The position numbers were made by a program, and so were the translations under genes. Shown piece after piece: positions 24,044 to 24,646 of a stretch of DNA of 24,646 nt (its first letter is position 1; each line of letters starts with the position of its first letter). Origin of the DNA: JAVJSD01 sp040219575 (GTDB lineage Bacteria > Planctomycetota > Planctomycetia > Pirellulales > Pirellulaceae); the NCBI GenBank assembly GCA_040219575.1, contig JAVJSD010000125.1, positions 1 to 24,646 on the forward strand, read 5' to 3'. The notes below the pieces were generated by a model. It saw nothing but the letters and a program-made list of their open reading frames with translations. It was not told the DNA's origin and did no database searches.

Positions 24044-24265
24044 TTGACGGAGAAGATCGATTGGAATGAGCACTATCTCCGGCCGGGGGGCTGCCTTGGG
24101 ATACCGGGCTGCCTTCGGCGCAGTTGCAGCGGGTGTTGGGGCAAACCGCGGTAGGATCGTGTCGCGCCGCTGGAGTTGGGCTGCGGGACGGGGACCAATT
24201 GCGTCTCGCTGGCCCGGCAGGGCTTCGAGGTGACCGGCGTCGACCTGGCCCCGCTGGCGCGGTAA
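24044..24265 (+). pseudogene. Decayed class I SAM-dependent methyltransferase
   Basis: Three consecutive fragments of one protein are readable in alternating frames: LTEKIDWNEHYLR (frame starting 24044), then LPWDTGLPSAQLQRVLGQTAV (shifted frame from 24091), then LELGCGTGTNCVSLARQGF plus EVTGVDLAPLAR back in the first frame (24170-24262), ended by TAA 24263-24265. LELGCGTGTN is methyltransferase motif I (SAM-binding loop) and VTGVDLAP is motif II. One missing G in the G-run at 24085-24090 and one extra base at 24169 explain the two shifts. The rest of an expected ~200-residue protein is absent. Function is lost unless both shifts are sequencing errors, and even then the chain is truncated. 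Confidence 0.82.
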
Positions 24266-24295
24266 TGGGCCGGCGGCCGCGGGCAGGAATTGGAA

Positions 24296-24422
24296 CAGGA
24301 GGAAGCAGAGGAAACGCAGAGGGCCTGCGGGTCAAAGAGAATCTCTTTCCTTCGTGTCCTTCGTGCCCTTCGTGGTGCTCCACGGCGGACGGGAACCACG
24401 AAGATCGCGAAGAGCACGACGC
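24296..24422. repeat. Composite short-period repeat with inverted 9-bp arms
   Basis: A purine-rich section (GGAAGCAGAGGAAACGCAGAGG) is followed by a 15-nt palindrome (AAAGAGA-A-TCTCTTT, 24334-24348). Three 9-bp units of the form TCCTTCGTG come next (24348-24374). After a short spacer there is an inverted set of 9-bp units (CCACGAAGA, TCGCGAAGA and a third degenerate copy, 24396-24422). Translation of the minus strand gives a HEGHEGHEG peptide, a pattern often misannotated as a small protein. The inverted symmetry and lack of coding signals point to a dispersed intergenic repeat. Confidence 0.65.
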
Positions 24423-24448
24423 GGCGGAAGGAACCGGTCCACGTCACT

Positions 24449-24487
24449 TCAACAATCAACATTCATCACTCGTCAATCGACATTCAG
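24449..24487. repeat. Second copy of the dispersed ATCA/AACA repeat
   Basis: Bases 24449-24479 align with the reverse complement of 185-222: a shared TCAACAATCAAC, a 7-bp gap, then 19 bp with two mismatches. The two copies are in opposite orientation at the two ends of the window. Confidence 0.65.
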
Positions 24488-24507
24488 GAGCCGTGTGCTG
24501 GTTCAGC

Positions 24508-24646
24508 GATAATGCAACATCTCTTCTGTAAAAGTGGGGTGGCCGCTACCTGGTTTCGAATTTGAGATAGGTTTTTCCGGTTTCCCATTCTTCGCTGGTT
24601 TCGACGAGCACGGCGCTGGCCAGTCTCAAGAGCGACGCCTCGTTTG
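24508..24646 (-). mobile_element. 3' end of an IS256-type insertion sequence (truncated by window)
   Basis: The minus strand encodes the C-terminus of a mutator-type transposase with its stop at 24546-24548. Between the stop and about 24508 lies a candidate terminal inverted repeat: it begins GATAATGCAA and ends CTGTAAAAG (24508-24534), resembling the GATAA...TGTAAAAG layout I recall for the IS256 end. The boundary is provisional because the other end and the target duplication lie outside the window. Confidence 0.6.
24546..24646 (-). CDS. IS256-family (mutator) transposase, C-terminal fragment
   Basis: Thirty-three residues are visible, reading NEASLLRLASAVLVETSEEW followed by ETGKTYLKFETR and a TAG stop. 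The LLRLxSAVLVExSEEWxTGKxYL pattern is typical of the extreme C-terminus of IS256/mutator transposases, which cut and join DNA with a DDE active site located further N-terminal, outside this window. The gene continues off the right edge, so completeness and activity cannot be judged. Confidence 0.8.
   Translation of the reverse strand, partial: NEASLLRLASAVLVETSEEWETGKTYLKFETR

Noticed and set aside
23853..24383. Minus-strand ORF with HEGHEGHEG start
   Set aside because: Made of the dispersed 9-bp repeat and antisense to the methyltransferase relic; no RBS or domain.

Overview
The window looks like a GC-rich chromosomal segment of a planctomycete, probably of the Pirellulales. The basis is gene content: an adjacent DUF1552 (HXXSHH) protein and a large PSD-domain cytochrome c protein, a 'mu-protocadherin'-like glycine-rich secreted protein, a DUF6288-type secreted protein, a SASA esterase, a secreted sulfatase and secreted HEAT-repeat proteins. 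The lineage is inferred from this family combination; there is no rRNA or marker gene here. All intact genes lie on the + strand, and no tRNA, rRNA or CRISPR array was recognised.

Layout. 1-330: tail of an unidentified gene, then a palindromic dispersed repeat. 331-1047: DUF2459/TIGR02117 membrane protein. 1048-1489: non-coding, with a tandem 22-bp duplication. 1490-4266: secreted protein of unknown function, secreted HEAT-repeat protein and a small SpoIIAA-like (STAS fold) protein. 4457-10005: lipoprotein arylsulfatase followed by a lipoprotein containing two DUF1254-DUF1214 units, closed by a perfect 13-bp hairpin terminator. 10106-12718: SnoaL-like secreted protein and a Gly-rich secreted protein. 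12750-13186: CorA-type transporter gene reduced to its two ends by an internal deletion. 13449-17122: SASA-type esterase and DUF6288/HEAT protein. 17334-21212: a recognisable promoter, then a Tat-exported DUF1552 protein translationally coupled (TGATG) to a two-CxxCH PSD protein.

From about 21,213 to the end the character changes. A single 809-aa gene (21503-23932), visibly less GC-rich than its neighbours, encodes a protein made of two tandem copies of a PIN-nuclease-like module plus a second shared module. It is the best candidate here for something undescribed. It is followed by a decayed SAM methyltransferase (two compensating frameshifts, then truncation), a composite of short-period dispersed repeats, and the 3' end of an IS256-type insertion sequence on the minus strand. 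This tail reads as an accessory region of insertion and decay.

Most intact products are predicted to be exported (Sec, lipoprotein or Tat signals), which fits a periplasmic/cell-surface set of polymer-processing, redox and scaffold proteins. No single pathway ties them together from sequence alone.
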